Positions 25,556 to 38,300 of a stretch of DNA of 64,000 nucleotides are shown in pieces (position 1 is the stretch's first letter; each line of letters opens with the position of its first letter). The notes beneath the pieces were generated by a model. It did not search any database. It saw only the letters and a list, made by a program, of their open reading frames with translations, and was not told the origin of the DNA. A program made the translations under genes and the position numbers. This DNA comes from Ooceraea biroi. Its lineage: Eukaryota > Arthropoda > Insecta > Hymenoptera > Formicidae. Location of the stretch: NCBI RefSeq assembly GCF_003672135.1, contig NC_039512.1, forward strand, positions 1,210,874 to 1,274,873. Reading direction: 5' to 3'.

Positions 25556-26818
25556 CCCTTTCAGGCAGGGTTAAAGTTAAGTTTGAGACTGATAGCTTTT
25601 AATTAATCGTAAAGTATTTATTCATCGCTCTGGGTGAGCTCCGAACAGGCAAAACAAGTTCATGGATTCCAACTAAAAAACCGCCGCTCTATTTCCATAC
25701 ATGTATGATATGATATATTCCTAACGTGTTGAGTCAGTCAAAAAATTCGATTCGATTTTTGCTTAAATTTTACTTTATTGCATTAAGTAGAACCAAATTA
25801 TTCATCACCAGCAATCCATGATCAACAACGATGGTGATTATTTGCTTGATAATCGCATGAATAATTTGCCTACTGAATCTACTGAATATAAAGTAAAATT
25901 CGACTCAAATATCGAACCGAATGTTTTGACCGAATTCGAAATATCTCGCGCCTTCAAACTTATCGCATAGAGTATCCAAAAGCGATAAAATAAAAACGCA
26001 GGAGATAAAATAAGCAGCGAGGAATCCTCAGAGGAAGAAAAAAGAAAGAAAAGACAAAATCCTGTTCGGCGCAATACCACGGCGATTAGAAACAGCTTGT
26101 TTATCCCTTTCAGGCAGGGTGTGAAACAAACAACCTGACATAACGCTTACGATTAAACGTTATTGATGAATAGAGTGTGTGATCCGCGCGCATCCCTCGC
26201 CGGGGTACGCGCTCACACCTATATGGCCCTGATGCAAGAAGGATCTGCGACGAGCACTGTGGCATGACGAATAACTTATACTTCCCTTTTAGGCAGGGTG
26301 AGACATAACGTTGTAAGAATAGCTTCGGCGTAGAATATAACTGGCCCGTTACTAGAGTTAAAGAAAACGTTCGCGTTTCGGCGCGTGTTATAAACCTGCT
26401 CGGAGTACCGGAGCACGCGTGCTGCCCCGCGCCCGAGAATAAGTGCTCGCCAATAATAAAGTGGTTCGTCCGACCGACGCGAGGAATCCGATTGGTCTCA
26501 TAATCGGGTTAATGGGCAACTCTCCGCCACCGGGGAGGAGGGGATTTATTTGTGCCCCCGCTGCTGACGCGATCCACCTGTTACGTGCATAAGAAGAATA
26601 CGTGCATACGTACTAGCTCGTTTTTGACGAAGCGAGCAACGAAAACAGCGTGGATAATCAGCAGTCTGCACAAGTCACGAGGTGGCTCACTTTTATTATT
26701 GCGACTTGTAATGCGAAGCACGCCTATACTCTTAATAAGCTGCATCTTAACTCGAGTATGTTCAAGTATGTTCACGCTATTGCACGACTCTCTACACGTC
26801 CCTTTTAGGCAGGGTTCA
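25556..26818 (+). repeat. four dispersed copies of CCCTTTYAGGCAGGGT
   Basis: Copies start near 25556, 26106, 26285 and 26799. Two read CCCTTTCAGGCAGGGT and two CCCTTTTAGGCAGGGT; flanking bases differ. Each looks like a pyrimidine tract plus YAG, i.e. a 3' splice site, followed by an invariant GCAGGGT. CCCT and AGGG can also pair as a 4-bp stem. None leads into an open frame. Function unknown. Confidence 0.85.
25743..25925. repeat. long imperfect inverted repeat (hairpin of about 180 bp)
   Basis: The left arm from 25743 (ATTCGATTCGATTTTTGC, then AAATTTTACTTTAT) matches the reverse complement of the stretch ending near 25925. The pairing continues inward through AAATTATTCAT. Arms are about 75 nt with small bulges and a loop of roughly 30 nt. 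It lies between the first two copies of the CCCTTTYAGGCAGGGT motif. It could be a small foldback element or a structured RNA. Confidence 0.7.
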
Positions 26819-27832
26819 ACGATCAACCGAATTTTACTTCGACACAGATTTCTACAATGTAGAAGTTTGCAATATACGTTGACAATAAATAAAGAAACTC
26901 ACCGTAAAGTCTGTAATCACCGAACGAGAACTCTCTCTTTCGCAATCCCCTCGCAATCACACAATTCTTCCATTTACAGACGCTTCAGACGTACAGGAGG
27001 ACTACGACCGATAAGAGGTAAATCAGTAAATAGAGACTCGCACAAACCGGACAACTAGTATATATGTATATTTTTTGCATCGTAATAACTTCGTTATACA
27101 TAAACGTTATTACAATATAGAAACATAAATTTTTTTTAATAATATTTTATCCACTTTTAACATCTCGCAACAAAAAGTGTCTCGCTCTAATATACACACC
27201 TCGCGCGTGTGTGGTCGAGATATTATCGTATTACTATTACAATCCCTGGCGTAAAATCTCGTCAACGTGCCCGAAATATGCTACTCGCGTGACTCTTTCT
27301 CTTGAATAAAACACGCTTGCTTCGCGTACGAGAGCGACAAGATGAAAGTTGCATACAAAGACTTTTGATGCAACCTGCTTATTGTTCAGTATTATGCGCG
27401 TCGTCCAATTGTTACTGCAAAAACCCGCACAGTTATTCGCATATGCATTTTCTAATTGTATGCACAGAGTTTATTAGTTATTCTTTACTATGTATCGTTT
27501 TTCATTTTTAACAAAGCAATCACTGTCTTCTTGTTTTTCATGTAGAAAACAAGAGACGTATACGTTTTTAAATTTCCTGTGCATTATGTGCACTTTACTA
27601 AAAAAATTGAGACGATGGTAAGTTTAGAGATAATAAGAATAGATTTTCTGTCTTTCTAGAAACAAAAAGCATAGCGATAGCAAACTCTTAATATAATTTT
27701 TTTCTAATGAAAATCTTACTGTAATTTTTAAAAATTGTATTTAAATATTGCCACTATATAATCACGTGTAGGCCACGTAGGATCATATACAAAATATCTA
27801 TTCAAAGCAGATGGATTTTCCAAATTGGTTTA

Positions 27833-27892
27833 TTACGATATCGGAACAATTTGAATAATATCGAATTACGATATCGGAACAATTTGATAATC
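27833..27892. repeat. short tandem duplication
   Basis: ATTACGATATCGGAACAATT occurs twice, about 39 bp apart, with an AT-rich spacer. A recent small duplication; no function is apparent. Confidence 0.85.
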
Positions 27893-30800
27893 ACGCTTCT
27901 TTGAACTCTCTCGATCATATTAAGTATTTGAACTTTTGAGCGAATTGTTAAAAATCATTATCTTGTGCATCTCATCGACACCTCTAAATTTTCTCGCAGC
28001 GAACACATTTATCTGTCGATAGCATCGTATATCGCGAACGCGATGTCAAAGCCGTGAAGTGAGAAAATAACATCGAAGCAATGCAAGACATGGAAGCTAC
28101 CTTATCCTACGCACTTCCCGATTCAACAATCTTGAGCAATCAATTGATGAACAATTTGCTTATTTCCGTAAAGGCTTGTCGCTCGCGTAACGAGCCGCGC
28201 TGCGTTCCCCGCAGGGGAAAAATGCCCGTTCTCTTCCCGTAAAAACGCGCGCACAAGCAAAAACGTACTCACACTAACGTACGGCACTATGATTGTCGAA
28301 GGAAACTGGAGTGCATATCGTACAAACGCAGGTTTGGCACACGCATCTCGAGAGCTTAGACTTTAAAAGTACAATGCAGTACTTGACAAAAGGAGCGTCG
28401 CCAATGCGCCACGCGATGCCAAATCGGCGCGATTGCATCCTCGGTGGTATCATAGTGTCTCGTAAGAAATAAAGACGCGACCAGCGCAATAACATATCTT
28501 TCTTTCACTCTTTTCTTATTCTCTCTCTATATATCTTTCTATTTATCCTCGTACGAAGTTTCTATAACGTCACTACACGCTCGAACACTCGTCGAACTCG
28601 ATATCCGCGCTCGTGGAATCTCTACGAGACCATTCAGGAAACCACGAGCGCGCGCGGTTACTAAACTATTTATTAGCTCGCTTATTAGACGTAAACGAAC
28701 TTCTCACATTAGGCCAAGTGATCTCCAAGCGTACGCAAAAGAAGATGCGGGGACGAAGGTTCAATATACTCTCTCTACAAGTGGCCCTAGCAGAATTTAT
28801 TAACGATTACAGGTAGAAAAGGGAAATGCCTTCATAGAAAAGGGTCTCGCGCGAGAATTTTCACGCGACACAGTGAATTATTGCGTCTTCGTCGCCGAGT
28901 CGATCGGCCGTGGCCGAAATATTCCGGCGCGAGATATACGGCCGTGAGTTACTTTAAAAACTACTAATAATAAACCTATCGACAAGATTCGCTGCGACTT
29001 CCTCCGCTATAACGATCCTCAACGTCGATTTCATCTGGAAAAAAATCCCGACGTTCGTCCGAGAGACCGGGTTTTCATGAGCCTCTGTACAATATATGTA
29101 TGTTCTTGTATGCGAGAATACGTATCGCGAAAGATCGGCGATAACGTTTGCCGATTGATTGTGCGACGCAAACGTATCTATCACACTGATCGTCTCCTTT
29201 CTGCGACGATAAGCAATCAGTTGATCACGCAATCGATCGATCGATCGAGCCTGCGTCGTCGTTCCTATCGTACGGTAAGGTAATGGAAAAGATATTAGAC
29301 TTGACGATCGGCGAAGTAGTTTTTCAGCAGAACGAAATCATTCTCGGGACGGTTCTTTAGAATAGACAGCGGGACGCGGAAACGCAAACGCGCGTTAATT
29401 CGGCACGTAAGACAGAGAGATTGATGATTCGAAGAGATTGGTCGAAAGACGAAGAAGAATTCTTCTGGTCGCCGCTTACTGGTCCATCAGTCGCGCGATC
29501 GTATAGTATTTTCGAGACGAACGCCGTCCGGCGTATACGTATTGCGAGTCCAGTAATAAATCGTCACAAAAATTCTAATGCACTTCCTCCTTTTAAGCGC
29601 TTGATAAGCGCCTGATTACGCGTCACGTGCTTCCCATCGCGGAAAACGGCATTAGGGACTAATCGCTATACATATAATACATACGCACGTAAACTCCAAC
29701 AGTATTTATCGTAGATGCTAACGTATTAATATTAACTCGGATAGAAAAGTTTCCTCTCTCTTTATGTCGAGCCTGCCAACTCGCAGAGATTCGAAATTAT
29801 GATCGAATTCCTCTTTGAAACGATATGCTCTAATTGAAATTAATTCATCGGAATATCGCCCATTCCATACATTCGTATATCGAAATAACGAGTAAAAAAG
29901 AGTTTACGGAATGGTAGACGAGAGAGAATTACATTTACGCTTTGATACGCATCCCTTTTGTGCTCTAAAAGGAAAAATGTAAAGATTAAAGAAGTAACGC
30001 TCTTCTATTGATGTGAACGATCGAAAGCGATTTGTCGAGCGTCACGTGGGCAAGGCTTTCTTAAGCGAATAAGATTTTCTTGAAATTCCTGTTAGACTTC
30101 TTTCGGTCTTCGGTCGACTTCGACGTTCGACATTATTGTGCCGCTGGGGACTTTTGTCCGAACGTGTCGGTTACATTTCTCAGCGTAAGCTGGATCGAAT
30201 GTGAACGGTGCTCAGACTATGCTTCACCGAGAGCTATATTTATTTTATTTTATCCATATACGTATTATATTGATTCTTTTTTACTGTCGCAAAATGTCGC
30301 TTGTTTCAGAGATTGATTCCGACATCAGATTTCATCTGACAATATCGAGTGAAATAATTCCAGTCACAAACAAAGCGACTAGTACACAGTGAATGTAATG
30401 GTTGAATATAAGAGTTTGAAAGTTTTTTAAAAATAAATCACATATTCTTGTGAGAATAATAAATGCTGCTTGCAAAAATTGTGAAGTATAGATGAGCGTG
30501 CCGCTATTAAAATTACGAACATCGCTTAATTGCAAAAGTACAAGATTTATTAGCTCGAGTTGCGTTCGCAAACAATATTTTCCACACGTGAAAGCGCCGC
30601 AAAATAAACGTATCGGGAAAAGTTGCCGCTGAATCGCCATCATCGCAGCGAAAAACGTCCGATAAAACTTTTAAGCAATTAGTCACAAAGCGAGATGGGA
30701 AATTGCACCGAGAGCAGCAGAATGAAGCGAATAAAAATACTTGGGCCGTTTCGTGCGATAGTGTTAACTATATTCTCACACATGTACAACAATACACACG

Positions 30801-32353
30801 CACACGCACAGCACATACGAGCGCATCATTTCAATAATCATAGCTAATCATCAATCCTTGCACCATTCTTTTTCTCTTTACTTTTTGTATCGCGCAATTT
30901 CGACGAGCGTCTTCTACGACAATTTATCTTACAATTGACAACAACAATACCGCCGTTATCTCTCGATTATCCTCTCGATGTGTCTACAAACGATTGTTAA
31001 TAACGATCATCCTTATATGTACAGCTTTCTATATGCACAAAAAACACTCCGGGTCTGTCGTCGGCGCGAAGAATCGGCAGCGGCTGAGAGAGCCTCGGTT
31101 CATCGAGAGCCTTGTCCCTTCTCGTCCTGGAAGACGTGTAAAAGAGCAGAGAGAAAGAAAGAAACAGGGAGAGGAGGGAGAGACGGAGGGAGAGAGAAGC
31201 CGTCGATTCCGTCTGGTGACACGATTTCCGTGACAGCTGCCTCCCCTCGCGCAATGTGTAAAGTACCGTATATTCGCATGCTGATGACGCAGATCGATAC
31301 ATCACGTGTACCTGATTCGGGCCACGTATGTCCACGTCCGCACGTCCGAGGAAGTGGATAGGCACACGATGAAAGGTCTCGCGCGACCACCGATTTCCAT
31401 CGCCGACGGACGGCCAGATCCACGTCCACGTCTATACTGTTCTCTCGCGTGTCACTCCTCTAATTGTAAATCGTTCCTTCGTTGTTGGCGTTCGGTGTGC
31501 GATCTATCGTCGGATTACCTCGCGACGATCGAACTGCGCGAGCTCCGGGCTCTCATCAGAGATTGCACTTAGAGAATTACAACTCGTTTCAGTGCAGACT
31601 AGGACGCTGCTTGATTCGTGTTCGCGATCACGATGCGACAGATGCGAATAATGTCGAGATGATAAGGGACAATTGTTGAAGCCACGTTGCGGCTCTTATC
31701 TTCGAGACTTCGCAAGTTTCCGTTTGAAGCGTACTTATCGAGTATAAATCGTGCTGCTGAAAATGTTTAATCTTCGCGAAACTTGGGCAATAATTCAGGT
31801 TGAATGCTGGCCCGGCACACCACTCCAATCGAAGCGAGCTCTTTATTGGAGAAGCTTGCTGGAATCGGGAGCACCTAGTCTGCATCGATACGAGAGACAT
31901 GCATGTATATACATATATATGTACCAAACGCGACGTTTGGGAACGCGGCAACGATACAATAAACGACGAAACACGATACGAACGTGGCGATCGGATTTTT
32001 CGCAGCAACGTTCCTGCGACGTCGCAAGGACGCGCGATTGGCGCATCCTGTCAAAGCTGCGGCGCACCGCTTTACGCTTTACTAATCAGCATGACGCCGA
32101 TTCGAGATCTGTCGGAGACGGCAGAACCGCCGATGTTTCTCACCATCATCTTGAAATTTCCCCCTCGAATTCCCGGCCGGGCGTTCGACGCTTCGTAAAA
32201 CGAAACGTAGCGATGCCGACGTTGATCCTGCGACGTTGCTCGCCATCATGAAGCGTGTTCCTCCCGCGAGGCGAGACTCCCGCTTGGCGCGGCTGAAGCG
32301 TATCGAGAGCGACGGACAAGCGATGCGCTTCCGTCCAAAAGGATTATCCCCCT

Positions 32354-35300
32354 TTAGGGCGGCGCTGTGACGTTCTCGGGCACGGAAATATCCCTGTTCA
32401 GGGAGTTCAGCAGCTCCTCGTTCTCCTTCCGTACTGAAAACGACAAGAGTGCCGGTAAGTGAAGTGAAAAACTTGGGGCTATCTTCCGCGAGCGTGCATA
32501 ATACATGGCGCGCGGGTAATGGAGCCAACAACGACAGTGCAAATTTATGTTACTTTCTCCCCGTGTCGAGACAGATTTTTCTCAACTTCGGAGATGCGAC
32601 CAACTTTGTCGCTCGCATGAATGAGAAGCGACGTAAACTTAAATTGTCCCCATCAGACGTAATCGACATTAAAGTGTAAGTATCGTAAAAGTTGTAAATC
32701 TGCGAAAGCAAATTAGCTGCGAAAGAAGATGTGAGGCCAAAGAGGCGAAAGTAATCCCGAACAATCTAAGTTCTTAAATTCGCTTCAACTTTCTCAGCTT
32801 TTCTAACTTTTAATGAAAAAATATTCCATAACTTGTGGTTAGTATTCAAATTTTTAAGAATGACGTTTACGTTGCGCTCTGTGCTCGGCCAGCTCCTTCG
32901 AGCCGGTCGCGGGACTCAGAAAGCTGCTCTGAGTTAAGGTGACCACCACCACCAGTATCGAGGCCGTCACAAGGAAGATAAAAGTTCCCAGAACGATCAT
33001 GGCGATTCGGCGATGACGCCTGGCCTGCTCAAGTTCACGATCGTCCTTTATAATCGGCGTCTCCTTCACATCCGCCTTGGCAGGCCGAACGGAATCCCTT
33101 CGAGGAACCGTAGAGCTCGCTCTCCGTGGCCTGGTTTTCTTGCTAACACTGGCTCTTCTATCATCCCCTGAAGTTTCATGGTCGTCGTTACGTATTAATG
33201 CTAAAGCGTTTCTCTGACACGTCCGCAGGAATTGATCGACAGAATAATCGTTTTCGGATGCCCGGACTAAATGCGACGTACTCTCTATACATCTTGAATG
33301 CATTCGAGCAATGACGTCAAAAAGCTGTACATATAACAAGATGCTTCAGCAATTATATTTCGATATCGCGAGAAGCTATCAAACACGTACGTTATGATAC
33401 GCAGATTTCAGAACGTGACAATCGAGATGTTTTATCCGATCCTAATTATACTTTCGTGTGAAGCGATTCTCTCATCAGCGAACGTGCCGAACATCTCCTA
33501 CCTAAAGGAGTCGGTTTGCTGCAGCTGTTCGTCCTCGAGCGACTCGACTGGATACTGGAGCGTCTGCTGGAACGTTGATCAACATCTAAGTTGCACCTTG
33601 AACGTCTCGGAGTGCTCGTCTGCGAGCTCAACGGATTGGGAGACGGTGATCTCTCAGCGGAATGAGGAGGGTAAAGAGCGGAACGATCATCCAGTTGAAA
33701 GCTCAGGTTGTCTGGATACAGGGATACAGGGGAACTGGATGGGTACAGGCTGGAACGGTAATCCATCCGCAGAACATCCGGCTCAGCGGATGACGCGTGT
33801 ACATTCTTGGTACGATTGTAGAATTCCGGTGACAAATCCTGGCCGGTCGCTGCAGCGAAATCGTCCACATAGAGGATTATCCTCTCGCACGACGCGACAC
33901 TCAGGCGTCGATTGCGATTATCCTGATGATTGATGTCCATGACAGGAGCGGGAGGGCGAATTAATGGTCTCGAAAATACGCCGAAAAGTCCGAACTACTG
34001 TGCTTCATCATAGTTTCGACGTCGCTCTTAGATACATTTAGCCCGGGTCTGCGACGAGAAAGAGACGAATCCTCTCGTGAATATTGTAGCTCTGACATTT
34101 ATAAAATGATCGATCCGTAACTAATCGCGTTATCGATAACACGTATCGCACCTTCAAGGTGTTTGAATTATTCATCACTCTGTCGTTGTGAAATAAAGAT
34201 TCGTTATCGCGCGATGATCTTATCACATCGTTATTCCTTGATATAATGAAGCGATTTTATGAAAACTTTGATCGTATTTTACAAGGGAACGAATCGGCTA
34301 CTGTCAAATTAAAAAAATCTGAAACTTTGCATAAGTGTAGAGTAGATAATAACGAAAAACTTTTTGTGGAGCTGATATTCACTTTTAGAGGTGGATACAC
34401 CCCCTCGAAAAATATCTGTTTTTTTGTTTCTGTGCGAATATCGTCGAAAGGATGAGAGATACGAAAAAATATTCAGAATAAAAATTTTATGATTTTAAAA
34501 ACGCTTTATATGTATGTAGATATTTTCCAAAACTGTTTCTAAAAAAAGGATCTATCGTTTACGATATATGATAAAGGTTACTTTGATTAGTGATTTACTA
34601 TTTTTCATCGCTTCCAATTTGAGAATTTCTACGTTTTCTCCTTACATTGATAAGGAAATTTTACGGGGAACATGCTTTATCTTTACTAAATTCTTTTATC
34701 GCATGTTAGATAGGATTTCCTTTGTCAGGATTTTCTTGATTCCTCACAGAGACATAGTATGTTCCTCATAATGATAACCCTATTCTAAGTCTTCTATGAG
34801 TTATATATGTTGGAATGGGCTTTTATCATCACATTGTATTTCATTACGCTTTATGTGACGAGACAGACTATATGAACAAAATGGATCTTGTACAGATCGA
34901 GCGTACCATATATGCAGGTACCCTTATGGAAATCAAACTATCTCATGCAATAGATGTAAGTATTTCATATTACACATTTATGGTGCATAAGTACAATTTA
35001 CTTTACACATTTAATATAATGAATAAATAATGTTTCAGGCTTGGACTGTGAGCGAGATGAAAATAAAAGAATTCATTAACATCAGAAATAGCCGGTGGAT
35101 ACGAATTGAACGTAAGAATCAGCGAGAGTATGTGGACTATTTATGGGGTGACACGGAAGAGCAGAGAAAACTGACGGAAAAAGATGTCCGTTTTTACGAT
35201 GACATTTTTGATTTACGAAAATTGTTTCATATGGAATCGTATGATGTAGAAGAAATTTGGTGACATAATTTATTACTTTAGTAGTAGTATAGCAGTAATA

Positions 35301-38300
35301 AATAGTAATAATATTATAATAAAAAAATACGTTATCATTTGCGTACGACCTCTCTCCCCGTGACGTCAGCCTCCTCGCCCACATTTGGTCCAGAATCCGC
35401 CTTATATTCCTATTCCTGTTTTTATTTGCTACTTATGTTTATTATATATACTATATTATATATAAAATGAACAATATACAATCAATTATTTATTTAGTTA
35501 TTTATCATGAATATCCGTTTCTTCGTTATCTTGTACTGTGAAAAATCACAGAGAAAGAGGAAATATTACAGTAACGAACTGATAAGATTAGTTCTGCATA
35601 ACAGCATATGTATATAAGGATATTTCCAATTATTTCTCAAAAATATATTTTCGGAATTTAATAATTTTGTTACATATGGCATATGTTACATATTTTTTAA
35701 TTTGGCGTGAAATAAGTTTTATTTTAGTTGCAAAAAATTTCAAAATTTTCAGAAAAAAGGGTGAGTAGGTAGAGATATTTTGAAAAATTTATGGAAAAAT
35801 TAACATTTATGGAAAATCTATACATACTGATATAAAGCGCTTTTAAAACTATGAAACTTTTATTCGGAACATTTTTTCATATCTCTCATCCTTTCGAGGA
35901 TATTCGATTAGAAACAAAAAAAATCGATATTTTTCGAAGATATGTTTCCATCTCTAAAAATGAATATTAGTCCGAATAAAAAATTGTTACGTTATTAGGT
36001 CTACTGTATTATACAAAATTTCAGATTTTTTTGAATTTGACAGTCGCCGATGTTCGCTTGTTAGTTTGCTGGCAGGAAAGAATTTTTATGGAGAACAAGT
36101 GATAAATAACTGTAAAACTATTTATATCGCATCATAAAGGGTGATTAAAGTAGATCGACCGCGGTTTTCATGGGTTTGCCATCGACAAGATGAAGCAGTC
36201 TCTCTTCCTTTCTCTTTTGCGTTTAATCGCAACCACGACACCGCAGCGAGCTCAAAGGGGCCACATTGCCTTCCATGAACGTCAGCAACGTACGAATATT
36301 CTCGCAAAAGCGCCGTAAGCGTTTCTGATGCATGGAGAATTTACATAGGATGTCTTAGATATCTGTTACCCAATTATATGCAATCTTATTTAGAATTTTA
36401 ACTAAAAAATTTTATTTAGGATAGATTTCAAAGTACCTACTTAGTTATAGATTTGTCCGCGGTTCAGAATAACTTATATTCTTTCCGATATCTCTTTAAA
36501 ACTTTAATTTGTGTCTTGAATTATTTTTTAATCTATTCTGAACTAATATCTATTACAATATCTATAACAATAGGTCAAATGTGTATGTGTCTGTGTGTGT
36601 AAATCAATGCTGATATTGAAATTATCGATAATCATTGCACCATAACTTAAAAGGAGAAAGTCCGGAGATTTCGAAAATGACAAATATTTGTGATAGTAGA
36701 AACGACTTTTTAATAAAGCACTTTTAAATCACGCAGTTACGACGCAGATAGTAAGAATAATGCACTTGGCCTTGATTTTCAAGACTTTGAACTCGAAGAC
36801 ACTTTGTTATTATTAATTATCCTTGACGTTACATTGTGCAGGTGCCTTATTATAATAAACCCGCCGAAGGAAGGCGAACGTTGACGTAGTGAGCACGGCC
36901 ACGCGTTAATCCCAACTGTTATCGCTCTGGCTAAGTATAACGAGGTCCTCAAATGGAGTAACAAAGTCACGGGCTGGAAGCCCGCGAAAGCTGTAGAACC
37001 AACCTTGCCCATGATTATACAGAGACGCAATGTTGCCGAAAGTCTTTATTTCCTGATACTTATTTTTATCCATCGGGAATACGGGAGCGGTTCATGAGAT
37101 CACGCGAAATTTACGGTGGCAAGTAAACGGCGTAAACACCTGCGGAATATAATCCTGGGAAACAGCAGTTAAAGTGAAGAAACAAAAGTTCGCGGGGTGG
37201 AAGAGAAGGACGGCTAAAAACGTCGTCGATCCGCGGATGGTGGACGTCACCCTTGAGTTTATTGCGACGTGTATTTTTAGCGACGAGTCTCTCTCTCTCT
37301 CTCTCTCTCTTGGGCCGCTTCCCGTGTCTCCTTCGGCCCCGCAGCCGAAATCCACCGCGCGCGTTGCGCGCTTTGCGTATGTACGAGCGTACGCGCGCGC
37401 ACATATTCCACGTACATGCCGATAAATATACTCGGCCAAATATTTAGAGAGCTCCACCGCCCACGGCGACGACGGCGGCGGTTAAAATTACTTGAATATT
37501 CGTCACGGAATTCGTCGTAAAACGATCATGGAGACCGATCGATCCTCCGCTCGTCCCCCGTTGGCGGTGGCAAAGGACGAGCAGAGAATCGCTTCGCAAA
37601 GCGAGTTCGACGGTTCCTTTCGACGGATCGATGGCTCGCTTTGTTAGCGGCGAATGCCTGTTAGCGACAGTATCGACGATGTAGCCACTGATTTCCCCCG
37701 TTCTGCCCGTAACAACGAATAGGACAATGGGATCCTCTACCACGGGGTGGAGAACTACCGGGACATTATCCCATCGACCAAAGTGCCCCTTAACGAACGT
37801 CGCGCTCGATCCACCGTGTTCGATGACCAGCGCGATCACGTATGGGAAATTGGCGTCCGGAAACGGAAACTGAGAGTAATTGACTTGGGTTCCTTTTGTT
37901 GTTTCCGAAAGCAGCAGGAATCTTAGGTCTCACGGTTCACGTTGATTGACTACATAATCGGATGAAAGTCTCGGTTGCCCCCGCGTAAGACTGGACGGTA
38001 GTGATTTATTGGCTCTCCGGCCTCTGAAAGACTTCCGCGGCGTTTGATAAATTGCCGGACCGTCGGGTTTCGAGTCCATGAACGCGATTTTTCGCTTCGC
38101 ACGTCAAATAGGCCTTTTCCCATCGCTGCAACGTAATGCGCGACCGTAATGCAACCGCGAGCGTTTCACGGATTGCTTGAAATTCGGCACCCCCCGCGCC
38201 GCGCGGGGAATTTCCGAATTGATCGGCCTTGTTCACGTGCGCAACGCTAGACATCGGTAATCGATGATGCCACCCATACCGGTTACCAATGTTAGCATAT

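Larger units (their letters stand above)
24169..32353. other. 8.2-kb intergenic region, tail-to-tail
   Basis: No gene is supported here. Notable contents are four copies of CCCTTTYAGGCAGGGT between 25.55 and 26.82 kb, a long imperfect hairpin at 25743-25925, a tandem duplication at 27833-27892 and an (ATCG)n run near 29227-29242. Long-looking open frames, such as 26552-27058, start with GTG and are low in coding character. 3' UTRs of the flanking genes may reach in; a minus-strand AATAAA lies at 31842-31847. Confidence 0.55.

Noticed and set aside
26552..27058. 168-codon + strand open frame between the Tret1-type gene and the next gene
   Set aside because: Starts with GTG, has an atypical Ser/Arg/Leu composition, overlaps an open antisense frame, and shows no domain or splice logic.
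32345..32362. Possible fifth copy of the CCCTTTYAGGCAGGGT motif
   Set aside because: Reads CCCCCTTTAGGGCGGCGC, lacks the GCAGGG block, and overlaps a stop codon in coding sequence.
32082..32531. 149-codon minus-strand frame overlapping the last exon of the membrane-protein gene
   Set aside because: A different frame from the one whose acceptor and phase fit; its length follows from local GC content.
33394..33933. 179-codon + strand frame
   Set aside because: Antisense of the Ser-rich exon; the minus-strand frame has the splice sites and matching phase.
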